A stretch of DNA of 64,000 bases, taken from NCBI RefSeq assembly GCF_000312385.1, contig NZ_HE997627.1, positions 724,019 to 788,018 on the forward strand, written 5' to 3'. Below the pieces are notes generated by a model. That model was given only the letters and a program-made list of their open reading frames with translations. It made no database searches and had not been told where the DNA came from. The first letter of the stretch is position 1. Each line of letters starts with the position of its first letter. Shown piece by piece: positions 1 to 8,249 of this stretch. The translations under genes were made by a program, and so were the position numbers. Source of the DNA: Tsukamurella sp. 1534. GTDB taxonomy: Bacteria > Actinomycetota > Actinomycetes > Mycobacteriales > Mycobacteriaceae.

Positions 1-284
1 GCCTCCTCGGCGGGAGTGGTGGACGCCGCCGCGGCGGGTGCGGGGCGCTGCGCGGGCGCGGGCTTGGCCGCGGGACCGGGCTTCTTCGCCGGGGCGGGGC
101 CCGGCTTCGCGGCACCGTCGGACTTGGATCCGTACGATTCGCGCAGGCGCCGTGCGACCGGTGCTTCGACCGTCGACGACGCGGACTTCACGAACTCGCC
201 CTGCTCACTGAGCCGTGCGAGAACTTCCTTGCTGGTGACACCGAGTTCCTTAGCCAACTCGTGCACGCGGGCCTTGCCTGCCAC
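1..284 (-). CDS. infB: Translation initiation factor IF-2, N-terminal fragment
   Basis: IF-2 is the GTPase that brings initiator tRNA to the 30S subunit. The gene leaves the window at the left edge, so only about 94 codons are visible. The start is GTG 284, with GAGGAG at 289-294 as RBS. The protein opens [18 protein letters not shown], the helical IF2_N domain, and then runs into an Ala/Pro/Lys-rich linker typical of actinobacterial IF-2. The G domain lies outside. It is the most downstream visible gene of the rimP-nusA-rnpM-infB operon. The 197-nt gap to rnpM (285-481) shows no other gene. Confidence 0.93.
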   Translation of the reverse strand, partial: MAGKARVHELAKELGVTSKEVLARLSEQGEFVKSASSTVEAPVARRLRESYGSKSDGAAKPGPAPAKKPGPAAKPAPAQRPAPAAAASTTPAEE

Positions 285-481
285 TACTCTCCTCATCTGC
301 GAGGTCGAGGGCGCTGCAGGTCCCGCCGACCTCGGTTAGTTACACCGATTGCCGTTCATCGCTTGTGCTTCACAAGGTGCTCATTGCTTCAGCTCGTTTC
401 TTCGTTTCCGAGTACGGAGGCCACTGCAGACCGGACCGCCTTCAGACCGTTGTCAATAGTAGCGCGTCGGGGCAAATCGAT

Positions 482-736
482 TCACCACAGGGACTCCTCG
501 AGTGGGCCGGAAACCCGCAGGGCACGGCGGAACGCGTTCTTCTTCCGCGCCGACTCGAGGCAGCGGTCGTCCTTGTGCAGCCACGCTCCCCGGCCCGGCA
601 GCCGGCGGCGGGCGTCCACGACGACCTGCGGCGCACCGTCGGACTGCGCCTCCGCCGGGACCGCGACCACCCTGATCAACTCCCCCGCGGGGGCCCGCCG
701 ACGGCACCCGATGCAGGTGCGGACCGGTTCGCTCAC
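482..736 (-). CDS. rnpM: RNase P modulator RnpM (YlxR family)
   Basis: A small basic RNA-binding protein of 84 residues, matching the YlxR/RnpM family (DUF448). Members bind the RNase P RNA and are encoded in the nusA-infB operon. The family signature is clear: [13 protein letters not shown] near the N-terminus, [11 protein letters not shown] in the middle and KKNAFRRAL near the C-terminus. The start is GTG 736, which overlaps the nusA stop as GTGA, so translation is probably coupled. The function is taken from the family; identification by motif and position is strong. Confidence 0.9.
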   Translation of the reverse strand: MSEPVRTCIGCRRRAPAGELIRVVAVPAEAQSDGAPQVVVDARRRLPGRGAWLHKDDRCLESARKKNAFRRALRVSGPLEESLW

Positions 737-1737
737 TCGGACTCGGCGGAGGTGTCCGCGTCCGAGCGGATGTCGATGCGCCAGCCGGTGAGACGGGCGG
801 CGAGGCGGGCGTTCTGCCCCTCCTTGCCGATCGCCAGGCTCAGCTTGAAGTCGGGCACCACCACGCGGGCGGCCTTCTCCTTCGCGTCGACGATCGTGAC
901 GGACACCACGGACGACGGCGAGAGGGCGTTCCCGACGAACACCGCCGGATCCTCGTCGAAGTCGATGATGTCGATCTTCTCGCCCTCGAGATCGCTCATC
1001 ACGTTCCGCACGCGCTGCCCCATGGGGCCGATGCACGCACCCTTGGCGTTGAGGCCGGGGACCTTGGTCTCGACCGCGATCTTCGAGCGGTGCCCGGCCT
1101 CGCGGGCCACGGAGTGGATCTCGACGCTACCGTCGGCGATCTCGGGCACCTCCAGCGCGAACAGCTTCTTCACCAGGTTGGGGTGGGTGCGCGACAGGGT
1201 GATCTGGGTGCCGCGCTGCCCGCGGCTCACGCCGACCACGTAGAACTTCATCCGGTCGCCGTGCTCGTAGCTCTCCCCCGGCACCTGCTCGGCGGGCGGC
1301 AGCAGGCCCTCGTGGCCCTCGCGCTCGCCGCCGATCCGCACCACTACGAAGCCGCGGGCGGCGGCGCGCGAATCCGCCTGCACCACACCGGAGACGACTT
1401 CGCCCTCGTAGACCGCGAACTCGCCGAACGTGCGGTCGTTCTCGGCGTCCCGCAGCCGCTGGGTGATCAGCTGCCGCGCGGAATCCGCGGCGATGCGGCC
1501 GAATCCCTCAGGGGTGTCGTCCCATTCCGTGATGATGTTGCCGTCGGCGTCCAGTTCCTGCGCGAGGACCTTCACCTCGCCGGTGCGGCGGTCGACGTCG
1601 ATCCGGGCGTGCGGCTCGTGGCCGTCGGTGTGCTTGTACGCCGTGAGGAGGGCCACCTGGATCGCCTCGATCACCGTCTCCACGGAGATGTCCTTCTCCG
1701 CCTCGATGGCCCGCAGGGTCGCCATGTCGATGTTCAT
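733..1737 (-). CDS. nusA: Transcription termination/antitermination factor NusA
   Basis: NusA binds RNA polymerase and nascent RNA and controls pausing, termination and antitermination. The 334 residues fit the short actinobacterial form. An N-terminal RNAP-binding domain begins [18 protein letters not shown]. It is followed by an S1 domain (about residues 110-180, [14 protein letters not shown]) and two KH domains. Typical KH stretches are [14 protein letters not shown] and [20 protein letters not shown]. The acidic repeats of enterobacterial NusA are absent, as expected. It starts directly after the rimP stop with no gap and ends overlapping rnpM. Confidence 0.96.
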   Translation of the reverse strand: MNIDMATLRAIEAEKDISVETVIEAIQVALLTAYKHTDGHEPHARIDVDRRTGEVKVLAQELDADGNIITEWDDTPEGFGRIAADSARQLITQRLRDAENDRTFGEFAVYEGEVVSGVVQADSRAAARGFVVVRIGGEREGHEGLLPPAEQVPGESYEHGDRMKFYVVGVSRGQRGTQITLSRTHPNLVKKLFALEVPEIADGSVEIHSVAREAGHRSKIAVETKVPGLNAKGACIGPMGQRVRNVMSDLEGEKIDIIDFDEDPAVFVGNALSPSSVVSVTIVDAKEKAARVVVPDFKLSLAIGKEGQNARLAARLTGWRIDIRSDADTSAESE

Positions 1738-2325
1738 CTAGTCCTCTTCTCCGGCATCGTTTCCATCAGCTGTCAGGTCCTGGGGGTCGGCTCCCGCCGA
1801 GACGCGCCCGGGAGGGAGGCCCGAGAGCTCCATCTCCTTCGGGTTCGGCGCGCGGAACTCGACGCGCACCGCCGCGGAGGCCACGTCGGCCAGCGCCACC
1901 TCGCGGGTCGACGGGGCCGCGCCCTTGCGCCCGGGCAGGACGACGGTGACCGTCGCCCCGTCGTCCGAGAGGGGGCCGACCCGGGCGAGCAGCTCGGTGC
2001 CGTCGGCCAGCTCGATCGCCGCCTGCCGCCCGCGGGCGCGCCGCCAGTGCCGCGGCTGGGTGAGGGGCCGTTCGGCACCGGGGGTGGTGACCTCGAGGGT
2101 GAAGGCCTGTGCGCCGAACACGTCGTCGGCGTCGTCGACCGCGGCCGACAGGGTGCGCGCGAGGTCCGCGAGGGAGTCCAGGGTGGGGCCGGCGTCGCTG
2201 TCCACGACGACGGCGATCGTCGACTTGGGGCCCGCGTTGTTGATCCGGACCTGCTCGAGATCGAGGCCGGCCGCCTCCAGGTGAGGCGCTATCACGGCTC
2301 TCACCGCTGATTCGTCGTAAGCCAT
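1738..2325 (-). CDS. rimP: Ribosome maturation factor RimP
   Basis: RimP is needed for late maturation of the 30S subunit. The start ATG 2325 (MAYDESAVRAVIAPHLEAAG) was chosen because GGGAGG precedes it at normal distance and it matches family N-termini; the frame stays open upstream but lacks family similarity there. The product is 195 residues. An N-terminal alpha-beta domain contains LDLEQVRINN and FTLEVTTPGAERPLT, the conserved RimP core. An SH3-like C-terminal domain follows. It is the first gene of the nusA-infB operon and is divergent from the lipoprotein gene at 2420. Confidence 0.94.
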   Translation of the reverse strand: MAYDESAVRAVIAPHLEAAGLDLEQVRINNAGPKSTIAVVVDSDAGPTLDSLADLARTLSAAVDDADDVFGAQAFTLEVTTPGAERPLTQPRHWRRARGRQAAIELADGTELLARVGPLSDDGATVTVVLPGRKGAAPSTREVALADVASAAVRVEFRAPNPKEMELSGLPPGRVSAGADPQDLTADGNDAGEED

Positions 2326-2405
2326 ACGCGCCTCCCTGTGAAGTTGTCCGGGGCGTCCACCCCGTGCCGATCGCTCCGACCAGTGTACGCACGGAACCCA
2401 ACCAA

Positions 2406-2411
2406 TAGACT
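2406..2411 (+). promoter_or_regulatory. -10 element for a leaderless transcript
   Basis: TAGACT lies 8 nt before the GTG at 2420, which has no Shine-Dalgarno sequence. This is the usual layout of a leaderless promoter in Mycobacteriales. Inferred from spacing only. Confidence 0.45.
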
Positions 2412-2419
2412 CTCTCCCC

Positions 2420-2950
2420 GTGACCGCCCAACCTCCCCACCCGACCCACGGCCGAGCGCGGCCGCCGCGGCGCGTCGACCGGCGCACGGCGCTGACGTCC
2501 GCCCTCGTCGCCGGCGGTGCCCTCGCCGGTGCCGCCGCGCTGACCGGCTGCACCACCCCGGAGGATCGCGCCGACGATCCGCAGGCGCAGCGGCTGCAGG
2601 CCGCAGCGGCGCAGGCTCAGGCGGACGCGGAGGCCGCGCGCGGCCTCGCCGTGGTCGACAGCGCATCGGGCCGGGAGTTGCAGTTCGTCGCCGAGCAACG
2701 CACGCAGCACGCGGCCGCCCTCTCCGACGAGCTGTCCCGCTACGTGCAGCGGACCACGTCGGTGAGCCCGGCGCCCTCGTCCGCTCCCCCGTCGGGCGCG
2801 ACGGTGTCGCGGCAGAGCCTCGCCGCCCAGCTGGCGCGGTCCGCCAAGGACGCCGGCGACGCCGCGGTCGCCGCGAACGGCTACCAGGCGGCACTGCTGG
2901 GGTCGGTCGCGGCGGCGGTCCGGGTCCACGCGGAGGTGGTGCTCGCATGA
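2420..2950 (+). CDS. Twin-arginine-like lipoprotein of unknown function
   Basis: A 176-residue exported protein in the position of M. tuberculosis Rv2843. The N-terminus has RRVDRRTALTSALVAGGALA followed by lipobox LTGC (Cys near residue 44), so it is probably a lipoprotein, perhaps exported by Tat. The mature part is Ala/Gln-rich and helical (QAQRLQAAAAQAQADAEAA). No enzyme motif is seen. The stop overlaps the next start as ATGA, so it is co-translated with the DUF4439 protein. The function is unknown. Confidence 0.75.
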   Translation: MTAQPPHPTHGRARPPRRVDRRTALTSALVAGGALAGAAALTGCTTPEDRADDPQAQRLQAAAAQAQADAEAARGLAVVDSASGRELQFVAEQRTQHAAALSDELSRYVQRTTSVSPAPSSAPPSGATVSRQSLAAQLARSAKDAGDAAVAANGYQAALLGSVAAAVRVHAEVVLA

Positions 2951-3381
2951 CGCCCTCACAGGAGGCGGTCGGCGCCGCGATCCGCGCAGAGCACGCGGCC
3001 ATCTACCTCTACGGGGTAGTGGACGCGTACGCCAGCCCCGCACGGAAGTCGGACATCGCGACGATGACCGCCGAGCACCGCGCCCAACGGGATTCGCTCA
3101 TCGCGGTGCTCACGGCCGCGAGCGTCGAGGTCCCCGCGGCGGCACCCGGGTACACGCCGCCGAAGCCCGTGGCCGACCCGGTCAGCGCGGCCGAGCTCGC
3201 GGCGGCCCTCGAGGACGACTGCGCCGCCGCCCACCGCAACCTGCTCTCCCAGGGCGACGGTGACGGGGTCCGGCACCTGGGCGTCACGGGACTCGGCGGG
3301 GCCGCGACCCGGGGCGCGCGCTGGCGGGTGGCGCTCGGCGTCACCCCCGTGGGGCCGCCGTTCCCCGGCATCCGGACCTAG
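2947..3381 (+). CDS. DUF4439 ferritin-like protein
   Basis: A protein of 144 residues that resembles the DUF4439 ferritin-like family and sits where Rv2844 lies in M. tuberculosis. The start ATG 2947 overlaps the preceding lipoprotein stop. Two helical segments carry AEHAAIYLYGVVDAYA and AEHRAQRDSLIAVL, each with an E-x-H-like pair as in ferritin-like bundles. YTPPKPVADPVSAAELAAAL follows and is typical of the family. Any metal binding or oxidase activity is inference. With its partner it may form a small envelope-associated unit. Confidence 0.75.
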   Translation: MTPSQEAVGAAIRAEHAAIYLYGVVDAYASPARKSDIATMTAEHRAQRDSLIAVLTAASVEVPAAAPGYTPPKPVADPVSAAELAAALEDDCAAAHRNLLSQGDGDGVRHLGVTGLGGAATRGARWRVALGVTPVGPPFPGIRT

Positions 3382-3400
3382 GCGAAACGGCACAAACCTT

Positions 3401-3406
3401 TACACT
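3401..3406 (+). promoter_or_regulatory. -10 element for a leaderless transcript
   Basis: TACACT lies 7 nt upstream of ATG 3414. There is no Shine-Dalgarno, which favours ATG 3414 over the in-frame GTG 3408 as the start. Confidence 0.5.
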
Positions 3407-3413
3407 TGTGGAC

Positions 3414-4193
3414 ATGACGTCCAGCGATCCGCAACGGCCCGATCAGGGCGACGAAGACCCGACGGTGATCCGACCGCAGGCCGACCCGAGCGGATCGGCC
3501 TCGCCGACCCCGCCCGGGGACGCCGACGCCACCCGGATCGCCCCCACGTACGGCACCGGGGCCGAGCCGCCGGCCGCCGGCTACGGGCAGCCCGACCCGT
3601 ACGCGAACCCGTACGGGCAGCCGCCGTCCTCGACGCCGGAGCAGCCGAACCCGTACGCACCGCCGGCGGACCCGTACGCGCAGCAGAACCCGTACGCGGC
3701 ACCCGCCGATCCGTACGCGGCACCGTCGGACCCCTATGCCGCGCAGCAGAACCCGTACCAGGCCGGCAATCCCTACGCGGCGGATCCGTACGCCCAGCAG
3801 CAGAATCCGCAGGGCGGCCTGCCGCAGTACCCCGCCTACCCGGGCCAGAACGCCCCGGGCTACGGCTACCCCGGGTACGGCCAGGCACCCCAGTCGGGCA
3901 CCAACGGCCTCGCCATCGCGGCGCTCATCTGCGGCATCGCGGCCTTCCCGCTCAGTTGCACCTACGTCGGCGGGTTCGTCGTCGCCATCGCGGGCGTGAT
4001 CATGGGGATCATCGCCATGAAGAAGGTCAAGGAGACCGGCCAGGACGGCCACGGCATGGCTCTCGCCGGCGTCATCCTCGGCTCGGTGTACCTGGCCCTC
4101 AGCCTGATCGCCATCATCGTGCTCGTCATCCTCGCCGCGAACGGCGAGTTCGACTCCACGTCGACGGACTATCTGCTCAGCCTGCTGCGCTGA
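3414..4193 (+). CDS. DUF4190 membrane protein with DPYA-repeat N-terminus
   Basis: A 259-residue protein. About 160 N-terminal residues are low complexity, with many short repeats of the type DPYA and NPYA mixed with Pro/Gln. The C-terminal part has two hydrophobic helices around LAIAALICGIAAFP and GMALAGVILGSVYLAL, linked by MGIIAMKKVKETGQDGHGMA, which is the DUF4190 pattern. Repeat-rich Pro/Tyr cytoplasmic tails are common on actinobacterial membrane proteins. The function is unknown. Monocistronic, with a strong hairpin after the stop. Confidence 0.8.
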   Translation: MTSSDPQRPDQGDEDPTVIRPQADPSGSASPTPPGDADATRIAPTYGTGAEPPAAGYGQPDPYANPYGQPPSSTPEQPNPYAPPADPYAQQNPYAAPADPYAAPSDPYAAQQNPYQAGNPYAADPYAQQQNPQGGLPQYPAYPGQNAPGYGYPGYGQAPQSGTNGLAIAALICGIAAFPLSCTYVGGFVVAIAGVIMGIIAMKKVKETGQDGHGMALAGVILGSVYLALSLIAIIVLVILAANGEFDSTSTDYLLSLLR

Positions 4194-4205
4194 GCCACCA
4201 CGATC

Positions 4206-4238
4206 GAAGGCCCGCAACCGTTCCGGTTGCGGGCCTTC
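4206..4238. terminator. Bidirectional hairpin terminator
   Basis: A perfect 15-bp stem (arms 4206-4220 and 4224-4238) with a 3-nt loop, between the convergent DUF4190 and proS genes. Followed by a T-containing stretch on the + strand. Confidence 0.85.
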
Positions 4239-4262
4239 GTCGTTCGTGCGGCGTTCGCCGGG

Positions 4263-6020
4263 CTACCGCGCCGCGGCGGTGATCCGGTCGGCGGCCTCGG
4301 CGACGGGCACCTCGGTCGCCTCACCGGTGAGGCGGTCGCGCACCTCGACCACGCCGTCGGCCCAGCCGCGGCCGACGACGACCACGGTGGGCACGCCCAG
4401 CAGCTCGGAGTCCTTGAACTTCACACCCGGCGACGCCTTGCGGTCGTCGATGAGCACGCTCAGGCGCGCGGCGTCGAGCGCGGCGGCGAGTTCCTCGGCG
4501 CCGGACCAGGCGGCCTCGTCCTTGTTGGCGATCACGAGGTGCACGTCGAAGGGCGCCACCTCCTTCGGCCAGCGCAGCCCCTTGTCGTCGTGCTGCTGCT
4601 CCGCGATGACCGCGACCAGCCGGGAGACGCCGATCCCGTAGCTGCCCTGAGTGAGTCGCACGGGCTTGCCGTTCTCGCCCAGCACGTCCACCTCGAACGC
4701 GTCGGTGTACTTCTGGCCGAGCTGGAAGATGTGGCCGATCTCGATGCCGCGCGCGGACACCAGCGAGCCCTGCCCGTCGGGCGAGGCGTCGCCGTCCCGG
4801 ACCTCGGCGGCCTCGATGGTGCCGTCGGGCGTGAAATCGCGCCCCGCGGTGAGGTTCACGACGTGCCGGCCCGGCGCGTCGGCGCCGGTGATCCATGCGG
4901 TGCCGTTCACCACCCGCGGATCCACGAGGTAGCGGACCTCGTTCTCCTGCAGCGCCTTCGGGCCGATGTACCCCTTGACCAGGAACGGGTACTTCGGGAA
5001 GTCGTCCTCCTCCAGCAGCGCCACCTCGGTGGGCTCCAGGGACGCCTCGAGGCGCTTGAAGTCCACCTCACGGTCACCGGGGACCCCCACGCCGAGCAGT
5101 TCCCACTCCCCGCCCGGGGCACGCGTCTTGACCATGACGTTCTTCAGGGTGTCCCCCGCGGTCACCTCCCGGCCGAGGACGGAGGCACCGTCGGCACCCT
5201 GATTCGCCCAGGCGACGAGCGTCTCGATGGTGGGGGCGCTCGGGGTGTCGTACACCTGCGCGGCGGGCAGCCCGTCGAGCGGGATCGCGGGCGGCGCCGG
5301 CGTGACGACGGCCTCGACGTTCGCCGCGTAGCCCGACGAATCGCTGTGCACGTAGGTGTCCTCGCCGACGGGGCTGACCGCGAGGAACTCCTCGGACGCG
5401 CTGCCGCCCATGGCCCCCGAGGTGGCGGACACGACGACGTACTCGATGCCGAGCCGGCCGAAGATCTTCTCGTAGGCGTCGCGGTGCTTGTGGTACGCGT
5501 CCTTGAGCCCGCCCTCGTCGAGGTCGAAGCTGTAGCTGTCCTTCATCACGAACTCGCGACCGCGCAGGATTCCGGCGCGGGGCCGCTCCTCGTCGCGGTA
5601 CTTGTTCTGGATCTGGTACAGGATCACCGGAAGGTCCTTGTACGAGTTGTACTCGCCCTTCACGGTGAGCGCGAAGATCTCCTCGTGGGTGGGGCCGAGC
5701 ATCATGTCGGCGCCCTTGCGGTCCTTGAGGCGGAACAGCGCGTCGCCGTACTCGGTCCAGCGGTTCGTGGTCTCGTACGGCTCGCGGGGAAGCAGCGCGG
5801 GCAGCAGGATCTCCTGGCCGCCGATCGCGTCCATCTCCTCGCGGACGACCCGCTCCACGTGGCGGAGCACCTTCAGGCCCAGCGGCAACCAGGAGTAGAC
5901 GCCGGGTGCCACGCGGCGCACGTAACCGGCGCGCACCAACAGCTTGTGGCTGGGCACCTCGGCGTCCGCCGGGTCGTCGCGGAGCGTGCGCAGGAACAGC
6001 TGGGAGAATCGGGTGATCAC
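4263..6020 (-). CDS. proS: Prolyl-tRNA synthetase (bacterial type)
   Basis: Charges tRNA-Pro with proline. The start GTG 6020 ([20 protein letters not shown]) gives 585 residues, the usual size of the bacterial-type enzyme with an INS editing domain. Class II motif 1 lies near [19 protein letters not shown], motif 2 near [18 protein letters not shown] and motif 3 near [10 protein letters not shown]. The editing domain occupies about residues 225-400. The anticodon-binding domain is C-terminal and contains [20 protein letters not shown] -10-like TAAGCT (6034-6029) sits 8 nt upstream and shares two bases with the divergent yaaA -10 element. Confidence 0.96.
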   Translation of the reverse strand: MITRFSQLFLRTLRDDPADAEVPSHKLLVRAGYVRRVAPGVYSWLPLGLKVLRHVERVVREEMDAIGGQEILLPALLPREPYETTNRWTEYGDALFRLKDRKGADMMLGPTHEEIFALTVKGEYNSYKDLPVILYQIQNKYRDEERPRAGILRGREFVMKDSYSFDLDEGGLKDAYHKHRDAYEKIFGRLGIEYVVVSATSGAMGGSASEEFLAVSPVGEDTYVHSDSSGYAANVEAVVTPAPPAIPLDGLPAAQVYDTPSAPTIETLVAWANQGADGASVLGREVTAGDTLKNVMVKTRAPGGEWELLGVGVPGDREVDFKRLEASLEPTEVALLEEDDFPKYPFLVKGYIGPKALQENEVRYLVDPRVVNGTAWITGADAPGRHVVNLTAGRDFTPDGTIEAAEVRDGDASPDGQGSLVSARGIEIGHIFQLGQKYTDAFEVDVLGENGKPVRLTQGSYGIGVSRLVAVIAEQQHDDKGLRWPKEVAPFDVHLVIANKDEAAWSGAEELAAALDAARLSVLIDDRKASPGVKFKDSELLGVPTVVVVGRGWADGVVEVRDRLTGEATEVPVAEAADRITAAAR

Positions 6021-6032
6021 GGGGGCATAGCT

Positions 6033-6038
6033 TAGTGT
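6033..6038 (+). promoter_or_regulatory. -10 element for yaaA, overlapping the proS promoter
   Basis: TAGTGT lies 7 nt before GTG 6046, with no Shine-Dalgarno between. On the other strand TAAGCT (6034-6029) lies 8 nt before the proS start. The two -10 elements therefore overlap by two bases. Confidence 0.45.
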
Positions 6039-6045
6039 GCCCACT

Positions 6046-6798
6046 GTGCTGATCCTGCTTCCCCCGTCCGAAACCAAGGCCGGAGGCGGCGAGGGGGCCG
6101 CGCTCGACCTGGGCGCGCTCACCTTCCCGTCCCTGACCCCCACCCGGGAGCGGCTCCTGGAGGCGCTCATCGCCGTCTGCTCGGACGGCTCCGATCCCGC
6201 GGCCGCCCGCGCCGCCCTGGGTCTCTCCGAGGGACAGGCCGACGAGCTGGAGCGCAATCGGGCACTCCGCACGGCGGCCACCCGTCCCGCGATCGAGCAG
6301 TACACGGGCGTGCTCTACGAGGCTCTCGACGTGCCCGGGATGACGAAGGCGCAGCGCGCCAAGGCCGACGCGCGCCTGGCCGTCGGCTCGGCGTTGTTCG
6401 GAGTGGTCGGCGCCGCCGACCCGATCCCCGCCTACCGGCTGTCGGCGGGCTCGAAGCTCCCGGGCCTCGGCACCCTGGCCGCGCAGTGGAAACCGGGCCT
6501 CGCGGACGCGCTCGCCGCGGCGGACCGCGGACTGGTGGTGGACCTGCGTTCGGGCGGGTACGCCGCGCTGGGCCGGGTGCCCGAGGCCGTGACCGCCACC
6601 GTCGTGACGGAGAAGCCCGACGGGAGCCGTGCGGTGGTCTCGCACTTCAACAAGCACCACAAGGGACTGCTCGCGCACGCGCTCGTCGCCACCCGGGCCG
6701 AGCCCGGCGACGCGAGGGCCGTGGTGAAAGTGGCCGAGAAGGCCGGCCTCCGGGCGGAGCTGTCGGCGCCCACCGAGGTCACCATCGTCACGACGTAG
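6046..6798 (+). CDS. yaaA: YaaA family peroxide stress protein (DUF328)
   Basis: A 250-residue protein of the YaaA/DUF328 family. E. coli YaaA lowers free iron under peroxide stress and binds DNA. The N-terminus [17 protein letters not shown] is the family hallmark. [34 protein letters not shown] and [14 protein letters not shown] also match, including the basic KHHKG stretch. GTG 6046 was preferred to GTG 6037 because the family begins at this point and the -10-like TAGTGT lies 7 nt before it. Divergent from proS; its stop codon lies within the downstream hairpin. Confidence 0.9.
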   Translation: MLILLPPSETKAGGGEGAALDLGALTFPSLTPTRERLLEALIAVCSDGSDPAAARAALGLSEGQADELERNRALRTAATRPAIEQYTGVLYEALDVPGMTKAQRAKADARLAVGSALFGVVGAADPIPAYRLSAGSKLPGLGTLAAQWKPGLADALAAADRGLVVDLRSGGYAALGRVPEAVTATVVTEKPDGSRAVVSHFNKHHKGLLAHALVATRAEPGDARAVVKVAEKAGLRAELSAPTEVTIVTT

Positions 6799-6829
6799 GC
6801 CCCGCGGACGCGGGGTCCACGGGGCCTAC
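6795..6829. terminator. Hairpin between convergent yaaA and channel genes
   Basis: Arms 6795-6809 and 6815-6829 pair at 14 of 15 positions with a 5-nt loop. The yaaA stop is inside the first arm. No U-tract follows, as is common in actinobacteria. Confidence 0.6.
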
Positions 6830-6845
6830 GGGTGCCGGGGTGCGG

Positions 6846-7928
6846 CTACTGGTTGCCGCGGGGCGGGTACTGGGGCCCCTGCAGGCCCTGGTTGCCGGGG
6901 TTGCTGGGATCGGGTCCGGGCTGCCACGGCCCCTGCGGCGGGTAGCCCGCACCGCCGTGCTGCGGCGGACGCCCCCCGAACTGCTGCTGGCCGAACTGCT
7001 GCTGACCGGGAGGCTGCGTGGGAATGCCACCGGTGGGCGGCTGGCCGCCCTGCCCCGGGAACTGCTCGCCGCCGTAGGACTCGTGCTGCGGTGCCTGCGG
7101 CTGCGGCGGGTACTGGGTCCCGACCGTGGGCGCCTGGCTGGGCGCGGGAGCCTGCGGCGCCTGCGGCGGTGCGGCCTGCGAGGCGCGCTCGGCCGGTGCG
7201 GCCTGCCCGTGGCGGGCCGTCGACTGCTGCGCGAGCTCGCGCTCCGCGCGGCGCGCCGGGATCTCCTCCTCGGCCTTGTCCAGCCACTTCGCCCAGCGGT
7301 CCTGCATGGGGCGCACGAGACCGCCGCCCACGCCGACCACGATCACGCCGCCGACGGTCGCGAGAACCGCGACCAGCACGGGCGTGGTGACGGCGGTCGC
7401 GACACCGATCTGGTTGAGCGCGGCGATGATGCCCGCACCCCAGATGAACAGCGACGCGATGGTCGCGAGCACCGGACCGTACGAGGCGCTGCCCAGGGCG
7501 CCGCCCACGAGGTCCTTCACGGCCTTGGCGACGGCCGCGACGATAACGATGATGAGGATCGCGATGAACAGCTTGGGCAGCCACGCGACGAACCGGGACA
7601 GCAGGTCGGACACGGGGTTCGGCCCGAACACGCCGATCGCGAGCTGCAGGGTGATCAGCAGGATCGCGTAGTACACCACCTTGGCGAGCAGGCTGGGCGC
7701 GTCGTAGTCACTCTTCGCGAGCACCTGCTGCAGGCCGCTGCGCTCGGCGAGCCGGTTGAACCCGACCTTGGCCAGCACCGTGGTGACGATCTTGGCGAGG
7801 ATCTTCGCGATGATCCAGCCGATGACGAGGATGACCAGGAAGGCCACGAGTTTGGGGACGAACGTCGCGACGGAACTCCAGGCATTGGAGAGACCCGCGC
7901 CGTAGTCCACGGCGAGTTGGGAGGTCAT
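6846..7928 (-). CDS. CmpX/MscS-related small-conductance channel protein
   Basis: A 360-residue membrane protein with the conserved TM-helix repeat (PF05552-like) of CmpX and related mechanosensitive channels. The first 70 residues hold a long helix (LVAFLVILVIGWIIAKILAK) followed by TVLAKVGFNRLAERSG. The motif pattern recurs further on around LPKLFIAILIIVIVAAVAKA. Four or five membrane segments are visible. The last 120 residues are a Gln/Pro/Gly-rich cytoplasmic tail. The RBS GAGAGGAG precedes ATG 7928. A role in osmotic or envelope stress is inferred from the family. Confidence 0.8.
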   Translation of the reverse strand: MTSQLAVDYGAGLSNAWSSVATFVPKLVAFLVILVIGWIIAKILAKIVTTVLAKVGFNRLAERSGLQQVLAKSDYDAPSLLAKVVYYAILLITLQLAIGVFGPNPVSDLLSRFVAWLPKLFIAILIIVIVAAVAKAVKDLVGGALGSASYGPVLATIASLFIWGAGIIAALNQIGVATAVTTPVLVAVLATVGGVIVVGVGGGLVRPMQDRWAKWLDKAEEEIPARRAERELAQQSTARHGQAAPAERASQAAPPQAPQAPAPSQAPTVGTQYPPQPQAPQHESYGGEQFPGQGGQPPTGGIPTQPPGQQQFGQQQFGGRPPQHGGAGYPPQGPWQPGPDPSNPGNQGLQGPQYPPRGNQ

Positions 7929-7952
7929 GACTACTCCTCTCGGTCAGCGATG

Positions 7953-7980
7953 TCCGCACACGCACGAAGTGCGGTGCGGA
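7953..7980. promoter_or_regulatory. Stem-loop in the upstream region of the CmpX gene
   Basis: Arms 7953-7965 and 7969-7980 are complementary except for one bulged base, with a 3-nt loop, 25 nt upstream of the start codon. It could be an operator or a 5' UTR hairpin. The rest of 7981-8151 shows nothing I recognise. Confidence 0.4.
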
Positions 7981-8151
7981 ATCTGCAGAAGAACGGCGAC
8001 CGCGCCGGTTGCTGGACAGCGCCACCTGAGCCCAACCTTGCCCTGATTCACCCCGTGTCGGCGCGCCGACTCGCCATATCGATCCCAACGACGCGAACAA
8101 ATGAACCGCATTCAGGGCATATCGCCCGGAGAATCCCCGGGGGAACGAGAA

Positions 8152-8177
8152 AGCCCGCGACCGATCGGTCGCGGGCT
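8152..8177. terminator. Palindromic hairpin downstream of the efpA-like gene
   Basis: A perfect 26-bp palindrome followed on the minus strand by a T-rich stretch. It lies about 70 nt beyond the stop of the minus-strand MFS gene. Confidence 0.7.
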
Positions 8178-8249
8178 CATCGGGGAATCAGCCGAATCCC
8201 TTGTCGCTATTGCAAATAGCGGGGCGCGGGCCTCGGGCTCCTGCTCCGG

